Shown one piece after another: positions 24,946 through 33,800 of a stretch of 64,000 nucleotides of DNA. The DNA is from Coriobacteriia bacterium (GTDB lineage: Bacteria > Actinomycetota > Coriobacteriia > Anaerosomatales > SLCP01), in the NCBI GenBank assembly GCA_030603745.1, contig JAUVXE010000001.1, positions 1-64,000 on the forward strand. The letters are read 5' to 3'. The position numbers and the translations under genes were made by a program. The notes below the pieces were generated by a model. The model did no database searches. It was not told the DNA's origin and saw nothing but the letters and a program-made list of their open reading frames with translations. Each line of letters starts with the position of its first letter. Position 1 is the stretch's first letter.

Positions 24946-25411
24946 CGCGTCGGGACGGTGCGTGCTCTACACCGACGGCGGGTCGAGGGGCAACCCGGGC
25001 CCCGCCGGCTCCGGCGTGGTCCTCCTCGGCCCGGAGGGGGAGACGCTCTGTAACGCAGGACGCTTCATCGGGGACGCGACCAACAACGTCGCGGAGTACG
25101 ATGGCCTCAGGTGGGGGCTCGAGCTCGCCCGCGACCGGGGCTGTCGTCGGCTCGAGGTCCGGATGGACAGCGAGTTGATCGTCCGGCAGATGACCGGGCG
25201 CTACCGCGTGAAGAACGAGGGGCTGAAACCGCACCACGCCGCGGCGCAGTCGCTGCTGCGACACTTCGAGGAGGTGCGCTTCGTGCACGTCAGACGCGAG
25301 GCGAACACCGATGCCGACCGGCTCGCCAACGAGGCCATGGACGCCCGCGGCGTCGTCGGCGACCCGGACGCCGCCCAGTACGACGGGACCGTGGCCGACA
25401 CGCTCTTCTGA
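24938..25411 (+). CDS. rnhA: Ribonuclease HI family protein
   Basis: A 157-residue RNase H-fold protein that cuts RNA in RNA-DNA hybrids. Catalytic carboxylates are D13 (LYTDGGSRGNPGPAG), E53 (NNVAEYDGL), D77 (RMDSELIV) and D127 (NTDADRLAN). The basic substrate-binding handle of E. coli RNase HI is absent, as in archaeal-like and actinobacterial single-domain forms. GTG 24938 lies eight bases inside the previous gene. Confidence 0.88.
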   Translation: MSSASGRCVLYTDGGSRGNPGPAGSGVVLLGPEGETLCNAGRFIGDATNNVAEYDGLRWGLELARDRGCRRLEVRMDSELIVRQMTGRYRVKNEGLKPHHAAAQSLLRHFEEVRFVHVRREANTDADRLANEAMDARGVVGDPDAAQYDGTVADTLF

Positions 25412-25423
25412 GAGGGGCCGAGG

Positions 25424-25798
25424 ATGTACGAGCTGACCGTCAAGGGGCACTTCGACGCGGCGCACGCGCTGCACGGGTACCCGGGCGAGTGCCGCGAGCT
25501 GCACGGCCACACGTGGGACGTCGAGGTCACGGTCGCGGGCGAGGAGCTCGATGAGGTCGGGATCGTCTACGACTTCAAGCAGCTCAAGGCGGATCTCGCG
25601 ACGGTCCTCGACCGCTACGACCACGCCTACCTCAACGACGTGCCGCCGTTCGACGCCCTCAATCCCACCGCCGAGCATCTCGCCCGGGTGATCTTCGAGG
25701 CGCTCGAGGACACGGTCGGCCACGAGGTGCGGGTGCGTGAGGTCGCCGTGTGGGAGTCGCCGATCGCGCGGATCGTCTACCGGCGCACGGGCGGCTAG
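25424..25798 (+). CDS. queD: 6-carboxy-5,6,7,8-tetrahydropterin synthase (QueD/PTPS family)
   Basis: A 124-residue member of the 6-pyruvoyl-tetrahydropterin synthase superfamily. Zinc ligands are H14 (FDAAHAL), H27 and H29 (ELHGHTW), and C23 in GECRE is in the position of the catalytic cysteine. YDFKQLKADL, LNPTAEHLA and WESPIARIVY complete the pattern. It probably makes the queuosine precursor; no queC or queE is in the window, so a related pterin activity remains possible. GAGGGGCCGAGG precedes the start. Confidence 0.85.
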   Translation: MYELTVKGHFDAAHALHGYPGECRELHGHTWDVEVTVAGEELDEVGIVYDFKQLKADLATVLDRYDHAYLNDVPPFDALNPTAEHLARVIFEALEDTVGHEVRVREVAVWESPIARIVYRRTGG

Positions 25799-26190
25799 TC
25801 TGACGGGAGGGGGGTGGACGGTGCGGACCGTCGCAGGGAACGCAGATGTCCCGAGAAACCTCGCCCACGTGACACCCTACTCGGCTGTTTCCCGTTTCCC
25901 TCCATTGGACTCCCGCTCGAACAGGCCGACTCGCATCATGCCTACTCTCACGGTCCTCCGCCGGCGGCTACTGGTACGCGGCCTTTCGGTGCTCGCCAGG
26001 TCCGACTTCTCGGGACGCGTATGACGTTACGCCTCCCGTGTCGCGCGGTCAAGCGGATTTCGCGAAAAGGCGCGACCATATGACGAACGGTATCCGGGGC
26101 GGCGTGAACGGTCGCATGAAGGCGACCGGCGGACATTCGGGTGACAGGTCCGGGCGCGCCCCGCGAGGGCGGCGGGTCGAGCGCGTCACA
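25799..26190. other. Gene-free stretch before dtxR
   Basis: About 400 bases without a credible reading frame. A hairpin GACGGT/ACCGTC at 25817-25832 just after queD could weakly terminate. The middle (about 25850-26100) has a lower GC content than the flanks, including TTTCGCGAAAA and a CATATG. I see no tRNA, riboswitch consensus or repeat. It may hold a decayed gene or an unrecognised leader or RNA. Confidence 0.4.
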
Positions 26191-26224
26191 TTGTCGCAGG
26201 GTGGCGCTTAGAGTAGACTAAGCG
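26191..26224 (+). promoter_or_regulatory. Promoter with DtxR-family operator
   Basis: TTGTCG (26191-26196) and TAGACT (26214-26219) are separated by 17 bases. Over the -10 lies a perfect 20-base inverted repeat, CGCTTAG-AGTAGA-CTAAGCG (26205-26224). Its TTAG...CTAA core resembles DtxR/IdeR/MntR boxes. Binding there would block the polymerase, so metal-loaded regulator encoded by the next gene probably shuts off the whole dtxR-feoB operon. Confidence 0.75.
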
Positions 26225-26267
26225 GTGTCCCGCCGCCGTGTCTCCGCCGTTCGGAAGGGCTGGTCCC

Positions 26268-26927
26268 ATGCCTACCGAGACCCTCGAAGAGTACCTCGAG
26301 ACGATCTATAAGCTTGCCGAGCGTGGCACGGTTCGCCCCACGCCCATCGCCGAGGCGCTCGGCGTCTCCGGCCCCACGGTCACCGCGACACTCAAGCGTC
26401 TCGAGTCGCGCGGGCTGATCACCCGATCGGAGGGCGACGTCCTTCTCACCGATGAGGGCAGGACGGTCGCGGTCGACATCATCCGGCGCCACCGCGTCGC
26501 GGAACGCTTCCTCGTCGATGTCCTCGGCCTGTCGTGGGACGAGGCCCACGACGACGCCTGTCGGCTCGAGCACGCGCTCTCCCCACGGGTGATGCACGCG
26601 CTCGAGGAGTTCCTCGACAACCCCGAGGTCTGTCCGCACGGGCATCCGATCCCGAGCGCCGAGGGCGAGATCGTGCCCGTCGAGGGCGTCCCGCTCTGCG
26701 ACATCGAGAGCGGCGACAGCACCCGGATCCTCCAGGTCGCCGAGGACGACGACGCGATGCTCACCTACCTCGGTTCCCTCGGCATGTATCCCGGCACCAC
26801 GGTCCGCGTGTGCGAGGTCGCACCGTTCAAGGGCCCGCTGCTCATCGAGGTCAACGGCTCGACGTACGCCCTCGGAAGGGACATCGCCGAGCGGATCCTC
26901 GTGACGGCCGCCGATCGGGACGCCTGA
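26268..26927 (+). CDS. DtxR-family metal-dependent repressor
   Basis: A 219-residue iron- or manganese-sensing repressor. The N-terminal winged helix (residues ~5-60: PTETLEEYLETIYKLAERG...TVTATLKRLESRGLI) is followed by the dimerisation and metal-binding domain (RRHRVAERFLVDVLG, DEAHDDACRLEHALS, CPHGHPIPS at 122-130). Residues ~148-215 form a FeoA/SH3-like domain. It sits directly before feoB and behind a matching operator, so Fe(II) is the likelier metal. ATG 26268 is 9 bases after GGAAGGG. Confidence 0.9.
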   Translation: MPTETLEEYLETIYKLAERGTVRPTPIAEALGVSGPTVTATLKRLESRGLITRSEGDVLLTDEGRTVAVDIIRRHRVAERFLVDVLGLSWDEAHDDACRLEHALSPRVMHALEEFLDNPEVCPHGHPIPSAEGEIVPVEGVPLCDIESGDSTRILQVAEDDDAMLTYLGSLGMYPGTTVRVCEVAPFKGPLLIEVNGSTYALGRDIAERILVTAADRDA

Positions 26928-26934
26928 GGACCGG

Positions 26935-28977
26935 ATGGCGCGACACTGTCAGAGCGCCCCGTCGGCCCAGCAGGGCCGCGGGGGCAGGGAGCAGCCGCTC
27001 ATCGCGTTCGTCGGCAACCCCAACGTGGGCAAGTCGACCCTGTTCAACCACCTGACGGGCGAGCGGGTCACGACCGCGCACTACGCGGGCACCACCGTGG
27101 ACGCGGCGGTCGCCGACACCGAGGTCGACGGACGGCCCGCCCGTATCATGGACCTGCCCGGCGCCTACGCGCTCACGGGCGCTCCGACCGGCGACCCGGG
27201 GGTGGCCGAGACCCTGCTCGAGTCGGCTCCCGACGCGGTGGTCGTGGTCGTCGACGCCACCAACCTCGCGCGCAACCTGCCACTCGCGCTCGAGGCGCTC
27301 GACCTCGGGCTCCCGGCGGTGGTGGCGCTGAACCTCGCCGATGAGGCCCGCGCGTCCGGGATCGCGATCGACACCGGCGCGGTGGCGGCTCTCGTGGGCA
27401 CCCGAGTGGTCGAGACGGTGGCGGTGACCGGCGAGGGCGTGCTCGAGCTCATGCGGGCCGCCCTCGACATGGCTGCCGAGGGCGCCGTGGCGGGTGGCCC
27501 GATCCACCGCTACGAGGTCGGGTTCGAGCGGCTCGTCGCCCCGCTCGTCACGGTCACGGAGCGCCGGTGCACCGTCGTCGGCCGTCTCGGTGGCCGCGGC
27601 CTCGCCCTCAAGCTGCTCGAGGCGGACCCCGAGGTCACCGCCGGGCTCTCCTCGGCGGGTGAGAGCGGTCTGCTCCGCGTCGCCGAGGAGGTCCGTGTCT
27701 CGCTCCGGCACGCGGCGCACGAGGGGGTGCCGCGCACCGTGGCCGAGGCTCGGCACCGGCTCGCGGCGCGGATCGCCGACGACGCCACGGAACGCGCCGA
27801 GCAGCGGGCGCGCGTGGCGTGGGAGCGGCTCGCCACCTCGCCGAAGTCAGGCATCCCGCTGCTGGCGGGCGTGCTCGCGTCGATCTTCCTCTTCCTGTTC
27901 TTCGTCGGGGAGTTCCTCGCCGGAGTGTTCTCGGGCGCGTGGGCCCGCTTCGCCTCGCCCAATATCACCGCCGCTGTCGAGGCTCTCGCGGGGGAGGGCG
28001 TGGCCGCGCGGACGCTCCTGTGGGGACTGGACTCCGGCATCGAGGCGGCGCTCGGGATCGGTCTGCCCTACATCCTGACCTTCTACTTCCTGCTCGCCCT
28101 CGTCGAGGACAGCGGGTATCTCAACGCGGTCGCCTTCCTCGCGGACCGCTCCATGCACCGGTTCGGCCTTCACGGTCGGGCGGTCATCCCGCTCGTGGCG
28201 GGCGCGGGGTGCAGCGTTCCCGCCATCCTCGCGACCCGGATGCTCTCGACCGGGCGCGAGCGGTTCATCGCCGCGACGCTCGTGTCGTTCGTGCCGTGCA
28301 GCGCGCGCACCGCGGTCATCCTCGGCGCCGTGGGTCACTACGTGGGGATCGGGCCGGCCCTCGGCGTGTACGTGGTGACACTGCTGGTGATCGGCCTGGT
28401 CGGCATCGGGATGTCGCGGCTCGTGCCGGGCCACGCGGGCGGACTCGTGATGGAGATGTTCCCGTTCAGGCGGCCCGACGCCCGGGTGGTGGCGCGTAAG
28501 GCGTGGTCTCAGTTCACCGAGTTCTTGGTGGTCGCGCTTCCGGTGGTCATCGTGGGGAGCATCGTCCTCGGCGGGCTCTACGAGTCCGGGTGGCTCTGGA
28601 CGCTCACCACGCCCCTCGACCCCGTGGTATCCGGTTTGCTTGGCCTTCCGTCGGTCGCCGGTCTGACGCTCCTGTTCGGCCTGCTGCGCAAGGAGTTCGC
28701 GCTGCAGCTGCTCGCGACACTCGCCATCGCCACGATGGGGGAGGGCGCAGGGGACCTCGCGTCGTTCATGAGCGGGACCGACCTGTTCGTCTACGCGCTC
28801 GTCAACACGCTCGCGTTCCCGTGCATCTCGGCGGTCGCGGTACTCGGTCGCGTCGTCGGGGTGGTCCGTGCGGCCGGCGTGATATCTGTCACGGTCGGCG
28901 CGGCGCTGCTCGTGGGAACGTTGTTCGCGAAGGGGATCCCGGTGTTCATGCAGCTCGTGGGAGGAGGAGGCCTGTGA
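26935..28977 (+). CDS. feoB: Ferrous iron transporter FeoB
   Basis: A 680-residue inner-membrane Fe(II) transporter. The N-terminal G domain has GNPNVGKSTLFNHLTG (P-loop 27-34), a DLPGAYAL switch and a NLADEA G4 equivalent. From residue ~300 a multi-span membrane domain follows (LLAGVLASIFLFLFFVGEF, two Gate motifs around GAGCSVPAILATRML and FPCISAVAVLGR). No separate FeoA gene is present; the SH3-like module is instead the C-terminal domain of the upstream repressor. Seven bases separate it from dtxR and it overlaps the next gene by four bases. Confidence 0.93.
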   Translation: MARHCQSAPSAQQGRGGREQPLIAFVGNPNVGKSTLFNHLTGERVTTAHYAGTTVDAAVADTEVDGRPARIMDLPGAYALTGAPTGDPGVAETLLESAPDAVVVVVDATNLARNLPLALEALDLGLPAVVALNLADEARASGIAIDTGAVAALVGTRVVETVAVTGEGVLELMRAALDMAAEGAVAGGPIHRYEVGFERLVAPLVTVTERRCTVVGRLGGRGLALKLLEADPEVTAGLSSAGESGLLRVAEEVRVSLRHAAHEGVPRTVAEARHRLAARIADDATERAEQRARVAWERLATSPKSGIPLLAGVLASIFLFLFFVGEFLAGVFSGAWARFASPNITAAVEALAGEGVAARTLLWGLDSGIEAALGIGLPYILTFYFLLALVEDSGYLNAVAFLADRSMHRFGLHGRAVIPLVAGAGCSVPAILATRMLSTGRERFIAATLVSFVPCSARTAVILGAVGHYVGIGPALGVYVVTLLVIGLVGIGMSRLVPGHAGGLVMEMFPFRRPDARVVARKAWSQFTEFLVVALPVVIVGSIVLGGLYESGWLWTLTTPLDPVVSGLLGLPSVAGLTLLFGLLRKEFALQLLATLAIATMGEGAGDLASFMSGTDLFVYALVNTLAFPCISAVAVLGRVVGVVRAAGVISVTVGAALLVGTLFAKGIPVFMQLVGGGGL

Positions 28978-30299
28978 GGCCGGCCGGTCTGGTACAGCAG
29001 TTCGCGGTCCGCAGCCTTCTCGTCATCGGGATCGGCGCGGTGGCGCTCGGGCTCCTGCTCTCGTGGATCGTCCGCACCTCGGCGATCGAGGAGACGACAA
29101 GGGCCACCAAGGTGCTGGCCAACGCGCTGATCATCCACAACGTGACCGAGGATGTCTTTGCGGGACTGGTCGCGACCCGGGACGCCTCGGGGTTCGAGGC
29201 CCTCCTCCGCGCGGACCTCGAGATCGCCGACATCGTCGCGGTCAAACTGTGGGACCGTGACGGCGTGATGGTCTATTCGAGCGATCCCGAGGACCCCGTG
29301 GGCATGTCATTCGCGGAGAAGCGCGAGGTCGCGCTCGCGCTCTCCGGCCAGACCGCCGCCAAGGTCGTGACGTCGGGGACCGAGGCGGAGAACGTGGCCC
29401 AGTTCCGCAAGGCGGGCGCGGTCATCGAGGTGTACGCACCGCTCGTCTTCTCCCCGGACGCCGAACCGGTCGGCGTCTTCGAGGTCTACCAGCCTTACGG
29501 TCCGGCGCTCACGCAGATCCGGCGCGCCACGTTCACCATCTGGGCGCTCGTCCTTCTCGGTGGCGCGGCCGCCTACGTCATGCAGGTGCGCATGGTCCGT
29601 CACGCCGCCGATCGCCTCGTCGCCTCCGAGGCCGAGGTGGACGCGGTGAACACCCGGCTCGAGTCGTCGCTTCGCGAGCTCGAGGAGCACTCCCTCGGCA
29701 CGTTGCAGGCGCTCACGACGGCGGTGGACGCGAAGGACAGCTACACCGCGAGCCACTCGCTCAACGTGACCGACTTCGCGGTCGCGATCGGCCGCCGCCT
29801 GCGCCTGCCCGAGCACGACGTGGTCACGCTCGAGCGGGCGAGCCTGCTCCACGACATCGGCAAGATCGGGGTGCCCGAGGCGGTGCTGCTCAAACCCTCA
29901 CGTCTCGACAGCGCCGAGTTCGACCGCGTCCGTGAGCACAGCGAGATGAGCGCCCGGATCATCGAGTCCATCCCGTTCCTGAGCGACCTCGTCCCGATCG
30001 TCCGTCACCATCACGAGCGCTGGGACGGCAACGGCTACCCCGACGGCCTGAAGGGCGATGAGACACCCCGCCTCGCGCGCATCCTCGCCGTCGCCGACGC
30101 GTTCGACGCGATGATCTCCGACCGTCCCTACCGGGCCGGGATGCGGGTGGTGGCCGCGCGGCAGGAGCTCATGCGCTGCCGGGGTATCCAGTTCGATCCC
30201 GAGACGGTCGACGCGCTGTTCGCGGCTCTCGACGGCGGAGACCTCGGTCTCATCGGCGTGCGAGGGCCCGAGCGCCACGTCAAGGCCGCCGCTTCCTAG
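28974..30299 (+). CDS. Membrane sensor HD-GYP phosphodiesterase
   Basis: A 441-residue protein: transmembrane helix at ~12-33, an extracytoplasmic Cache-like sensor at ~34-186 (WDRDGVMVYSSDPEDPVG, VYAPLVFSPDAEPVGVFEVYQP), second helix ~187-206, a short coiled coil to ~245, then an HD-GYP domain with H293/D294 (LLHDIGKIGVPEAVLLKP) and HHHERWDGNGYPDGLKGDE (345-363). All HD-GYP signature residues are intact, so c-di-GMP hydrolysis is likely. GTG 28974 overlaps the feoB stop, with GAGGAGG ahead, making it part of the DtxR-controlled operon. Confidence 0.9.
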   Translation: MRPAGLVQQFAVRSLLVIGIGAVALGLLLSWIVRTSAIEETTRATKVLANALIIHNVTEDVFAGLVATRDASGFEALLRADLEIADIVAVKLWDRDGVMVYSSDPEDPVGMSFAEKREVALALSGQTAAKVVTSGTEAENVAQFRKAGAVIEVYAPLVFSPDAEPVGVFEVYQPYGPALTQIRRATFTIWALVLLGGAAAYVMQVRMVRHAADRLVASEAEVDAVNTRLESSLRELEEHSLGTLQALTTAVDAKDSYTASHSLNVTDFAVAIGRRLRLPEHDVVTLERASLLHDIGKIGVPEAVLLKPSRLDSAEFDRVREHSEMSARIIESIPFLSDLVPIVRHHHERWDGNGYPDGLKGDETPRLARILAVADAFDAMISDRPYRAGMRVVAARQELMRCRGIQFDPETVDALFAALDGGDLGLIGVRGPERHVKAAAS

Positions 30300-30357
30300 C
30301 GGCGCCCCGGCGCGCTCCGTGCACGGCTCAAAGGACTGCGTCCGGCAGCGCGCGGTC

Positions 30358-30386
30358 TTGCAGACCGAACAGGTGTTCGATATACT
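30358..30386 (+). promoter_or_regulatory. Promoter with LexA (SOS) box
   Basis: TTGCAG (30358-30363) and TATACT (30381-30386) are 17 bases apart. Between them lies CGAAC-AGGT-GTTCG (30366-30379), a perfect inverted repeat matching the Gram-positive/actinobacterial SOS box form CGAACN4GTTCG. LexA bound there would cover the spacer. It controls the DUF6504-dnaE2 pair. Confidence 0.82.
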
Positions 30387-30460
30387 CGGGGTCCGCCGTG
30401 AGGTCGGCCCCTCCGATCTCGCGGCGTCCTGGTCCGGCGCGCGTTCCGGAGGCTCTCCCC

Positions 30461-30880
30461 GTGGGTCGCAACACCGCCATCAAGCGCTATGAACCGCTTC
30501 CCGAGGGCCGCCCGCTCGACCTGTTCGACTCCGCCGAGGGCCGCCGTCCTGTCGTGCTCGACCTGCTTTCCACGCCGTGGCTGACGCGCGCTTCGGCGCT
30601 CGTGAGCCCTGAAGACGCAGGCGTGGGCCGTCGGGTGTGCGAGCGCGTCGAGGTCGCCTGGGACGCCGAGGAGCGCTCTCCGCGGGGGTTCGTGCGCGAC
30701 GGCCGCTTCCAGCGGGTGGCGGGCGTGGTCCAGACCTGGGCGGTCGACCGGCGCTGGTGGGAGCCGACCGCTCACGTGAGTCGACGGTGCTGGCGTGTCC
30801 TCACCGAACAGGGGGGCACCTACGACCTTGCGTTCGACCGGGTGAGCGGGACGTGGCTGCTCCTCGGCATCCTGGACTGA
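30461..30880 (+). CDS. DUF6504 family protein (mutasome-associated)
   Basis: A 139-residue protein. GTG 30461 is set by GGAGG eight bases upstream. The C-terminal half (RRWWEPTAHVSRRCWRVL, GGTYDLAFDRVSGTWLLLGILD) matches the DUF6504 pattern found at the C-terminus of ImuB-like polymerases or as separate genes beside dnaE2. The N-terminal half (RYEPLPEGRPLDLF...) is unassigned. Directly before dnaE2 and behind a LexA box, it is probably an accessory subunit of a translesion polymerase. I see no catalytic motif. Confidence 0.75.
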   Translation: MGRNTAIKRYEPLPEGRPLDLFDSAEGRRPVVLDLLSTPWLTRASALVSPEDAGVGRRVCERVEVAWDAEERSPRGFVRDGRFQRVAGVVQTWAVDRRWWEPTAHVSRRCWRVLTEQGGTYDLAFDRVSGTWLLLGILD

Positions 30881-30888
30881 GGGCCGCC

Positions 30889-33800
30889 ATGACCGGGGGG
30901 CGGACAGACTCCTTCGTGCACCTGCACGTGCACTCGCGCTTCAGCTTCGGTGACGGGGCGGCTGACCTTGGCGGGCTGATCGCACGCGCCGGCGAGCTCG
31001 GCATGGGCGCGCTCGCCCTCACCGACCACCAGGGCCTCTACGGAGCGATTCGCTTCTACCGCGCGGCGCGCGAGGCGGGCATCCGGCCGATCCTCGGCAC
31101 CGAGGTCGTCGTCGAGACGGCCGGCATCGAGGGTATGGAGGGCGATCTGCCGCCGCGCGAGCGCCTCGGGCGCCCGGCCAGCGTGGGGTTCGGGCGCGCG
31201 TCCGGCTCAGGGTTCCACCTCACGCTCCTCGTCGCCGACATCAGCGGGTACCGCAATCTGTGCCGTCTGCTCTCACGCGCCCATGTGCGCTCCGCGAGCG
31301 AACCGAGCATCGTGACCCGTGCCGACCTCGCGGAACTCTCGGGCGGACTCATCGGCCTGAGCGGGTGCCCTAACGGCGAGGTGGGGGCGGCGGTCTCCGC
31401 GGGACGCATGCACCGCGCGCGGACGGCGCTTACGCGCCTCGCCGCGTGCTTCGCGCCCGGCGACTTCTACGTCGAGCTCATGCACCTGCTCACGCCCGCC
31501 TCGCCGCACTACATCGCTTCGCTCACCTCGCTCGCCGAGACCTGCGGCCTGCCCGTTGTGGCGACCAACAACGTCCACTACCTGCGGGCGGTCGATGCGC
31601 GCCTGCACGACGTCCTCTCGGCCGCCTCGGCGCGCATGTCTCTGCCCGGCCCCTACGAGCGACCCAACGCCGAGCTCTCGCTGAAGTCCGCCGCCGAGAT
31701 GCGCCGCCTTTTCGCCGCACACCCTGGAGCGTGCGACGCCACGCTCGAGATCGCCGAGCGCTGTGACCTCGACCTCGGCCTGGGCGAGTTCCACTTCCCG
31801 GCGGCCGACGTCCCGGCGGGGGAGACCGCACGCTCGCTGCTCGGCGGCCTTGCGCGCGCCGGCCTCGAGGAGCGCTACCGCACGCCCGCCGCCCGCCGGG
31901 CCGCGCACGAGCGCCTCGATCACGAGCTCGCCGTCATCGGCGATCTTGGCTTCCCTGAGTACTTCCTCGTGGTGCGCGAGATCGTCGAGTTCGCACGCGA
32001 GCGGGGGATCCGGTGCTCGGGGCGGGGGAGCGCGGGGGATTCGATCGTGAGCCACGTCCTCGGCATCACCGACGCCGACCCCATCGCGCACGACCTGCTC
32101 TTCGAGCGCTTTCTGAACCCCGCGCGCCGCCAGATGCCCGACATCGACGTCGACTTCGACTCCGCGCGTCGCGACGAGGTGATCGACTTCATCTACCGGC
32201 GGTTCGGCAGCGAGCACGTGGCGATGGTCGCGACCGTCAACACGATGACCGCACGCAGCGCCGTGCGCACCGTCGCGCGCGCGTTCGGGCACCCCGCCGC
32301 CGAGATCAACGCCTTCTCGCGCCACCTGCCCTGGGTCGGCGCGCACCGTCTGCGCGAGGCGCTCGCCACCTATCCCGAGTGCGCGAACCACCCGCTGCGC
32401 GACCCGCGCCACGAGCGCATCGTGGAGATCGCCGAGCAACTCGATTCATGCCCCATGCACCTCGGCACGCACCTCGGCGGGTTCATCATCACGCGGGAGC
32501 CCATCGACACCTGGACGCCGCTCCAGTGGGCTGCCAAGGGCGTGGTCGTCTCGCAGTACGACAAGGACGACGTCGAGGCGCTCGGCCTGGTGAAGATGGA
32601 CATCCTCGGCCTGCGCATGCACTCGGCGATCACCGAGACCGTCGAGCTCGCCCGCGCGCGGGTGGGCGAGGCTGCCGTGCCCGAGCCGTTCGACCTCCCG
32701 CACGACGACCCGCGCGTCTACGAGGCCATCGCGCGCGCCGACACGGTGGGCGTCTTCCAGCTCGAGTCGAGCGGCCAGCGCAACCTCAACACGCGCCTGC
32801 GCGCGACGCGGTTCGACGACATCATCGCCGCGATCTCGCTCTTCCGCCCCGGCCCGCTCGAGGCCGAGATGATCACGCCATTCATCCGCCGCCGGCACGG
32901 GATCGAGCCCGTCACCGTCCCGCACCCCGGGATGGCCACCGTGCTCGCCGACTCCTACGGGGTCATCGTCTACCAGGAGCAGGTGTTGCTGGTCGCGCGC
33001 GCGGTCGCCGGATTCGATCTCGCCGAGGCCGACTCCCTCCGCCGCGCGATGACCCGGGGCCGCAGCCGCGCCGAGATGGCCGAGATCCGCGCGCACTTCC
33101 TCGAGCGCGCGTTCGAGCGCGGTGTCTCGCCCGAGGTCGCCGAGGAGGTCTTCCGCCAGCTCGAGGGGTTCGCCGCGTATGGTTTCAACAAGGCGCACGC
33201 GGCGTGTTTCGCGGTGGTCTCCTATGCGAGCGCGTGGCTCAAGGTCAACTTCCCGGCCGAGTTCGCCGCCGCCATCCTCAACAACGAGCCGATGGGCTTC
33301 TACACGCCACGCCTCGTCGCCAACGACGCGCGCCGCCACGACATCGAGATCCGCTCACCGCACGTGAACGAGTCGAGCGCGCGCTACACGGTCGAGAACG
33401 ACGGTCGCGCGATCCGCGCCGGCCTGCGCGACGTCCACGAGATGAGCGCGCGCCTGCTCGCCGCGATCGAGCGCGAGCGCGCGGTGCGGCCCTTCCGCGA
33501 CCTCGCCGACTTCCTGCGCCGCACCCGGGCCGACACCGCCGCCGCGAGCAACCTCGTGCGCCTCGGCGCGCTCGACGGGCTCGGCGTGAGCGAAGCGGGC
33601 CGCTCACCCACCCGCGACGAGATGCTCGCGATCCTGCCCGAGCTCAAGGCCACGCTCGCCCGCGAGGGCGAGGTCGCCGACGACGTCTTGGTGCTCGCGC
33701 CCGGTCCCGTGCGCCCGCGTGAGGACCCCGCGCACGTGAGCGGATGGCTGCCCGCGCGCCGTCTCTCGGCCGAGCTCGAACTCCTCGGCCTCTCTCTCAC

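Noticed and set aside
25737-26083. Two + strand frames (95 and 89 codons) after queD
   Set aside because: They overlap each other and the end of queD, lack ribosome sites and look compositionally random.
30353-30367. Hairpin CGGTCT/AGACCG as a terminator of the HD-GYP gene
   Set aside because: It overlaps the -35 and the LexA box and has no T run, so I treat it as incidental to the promoter.
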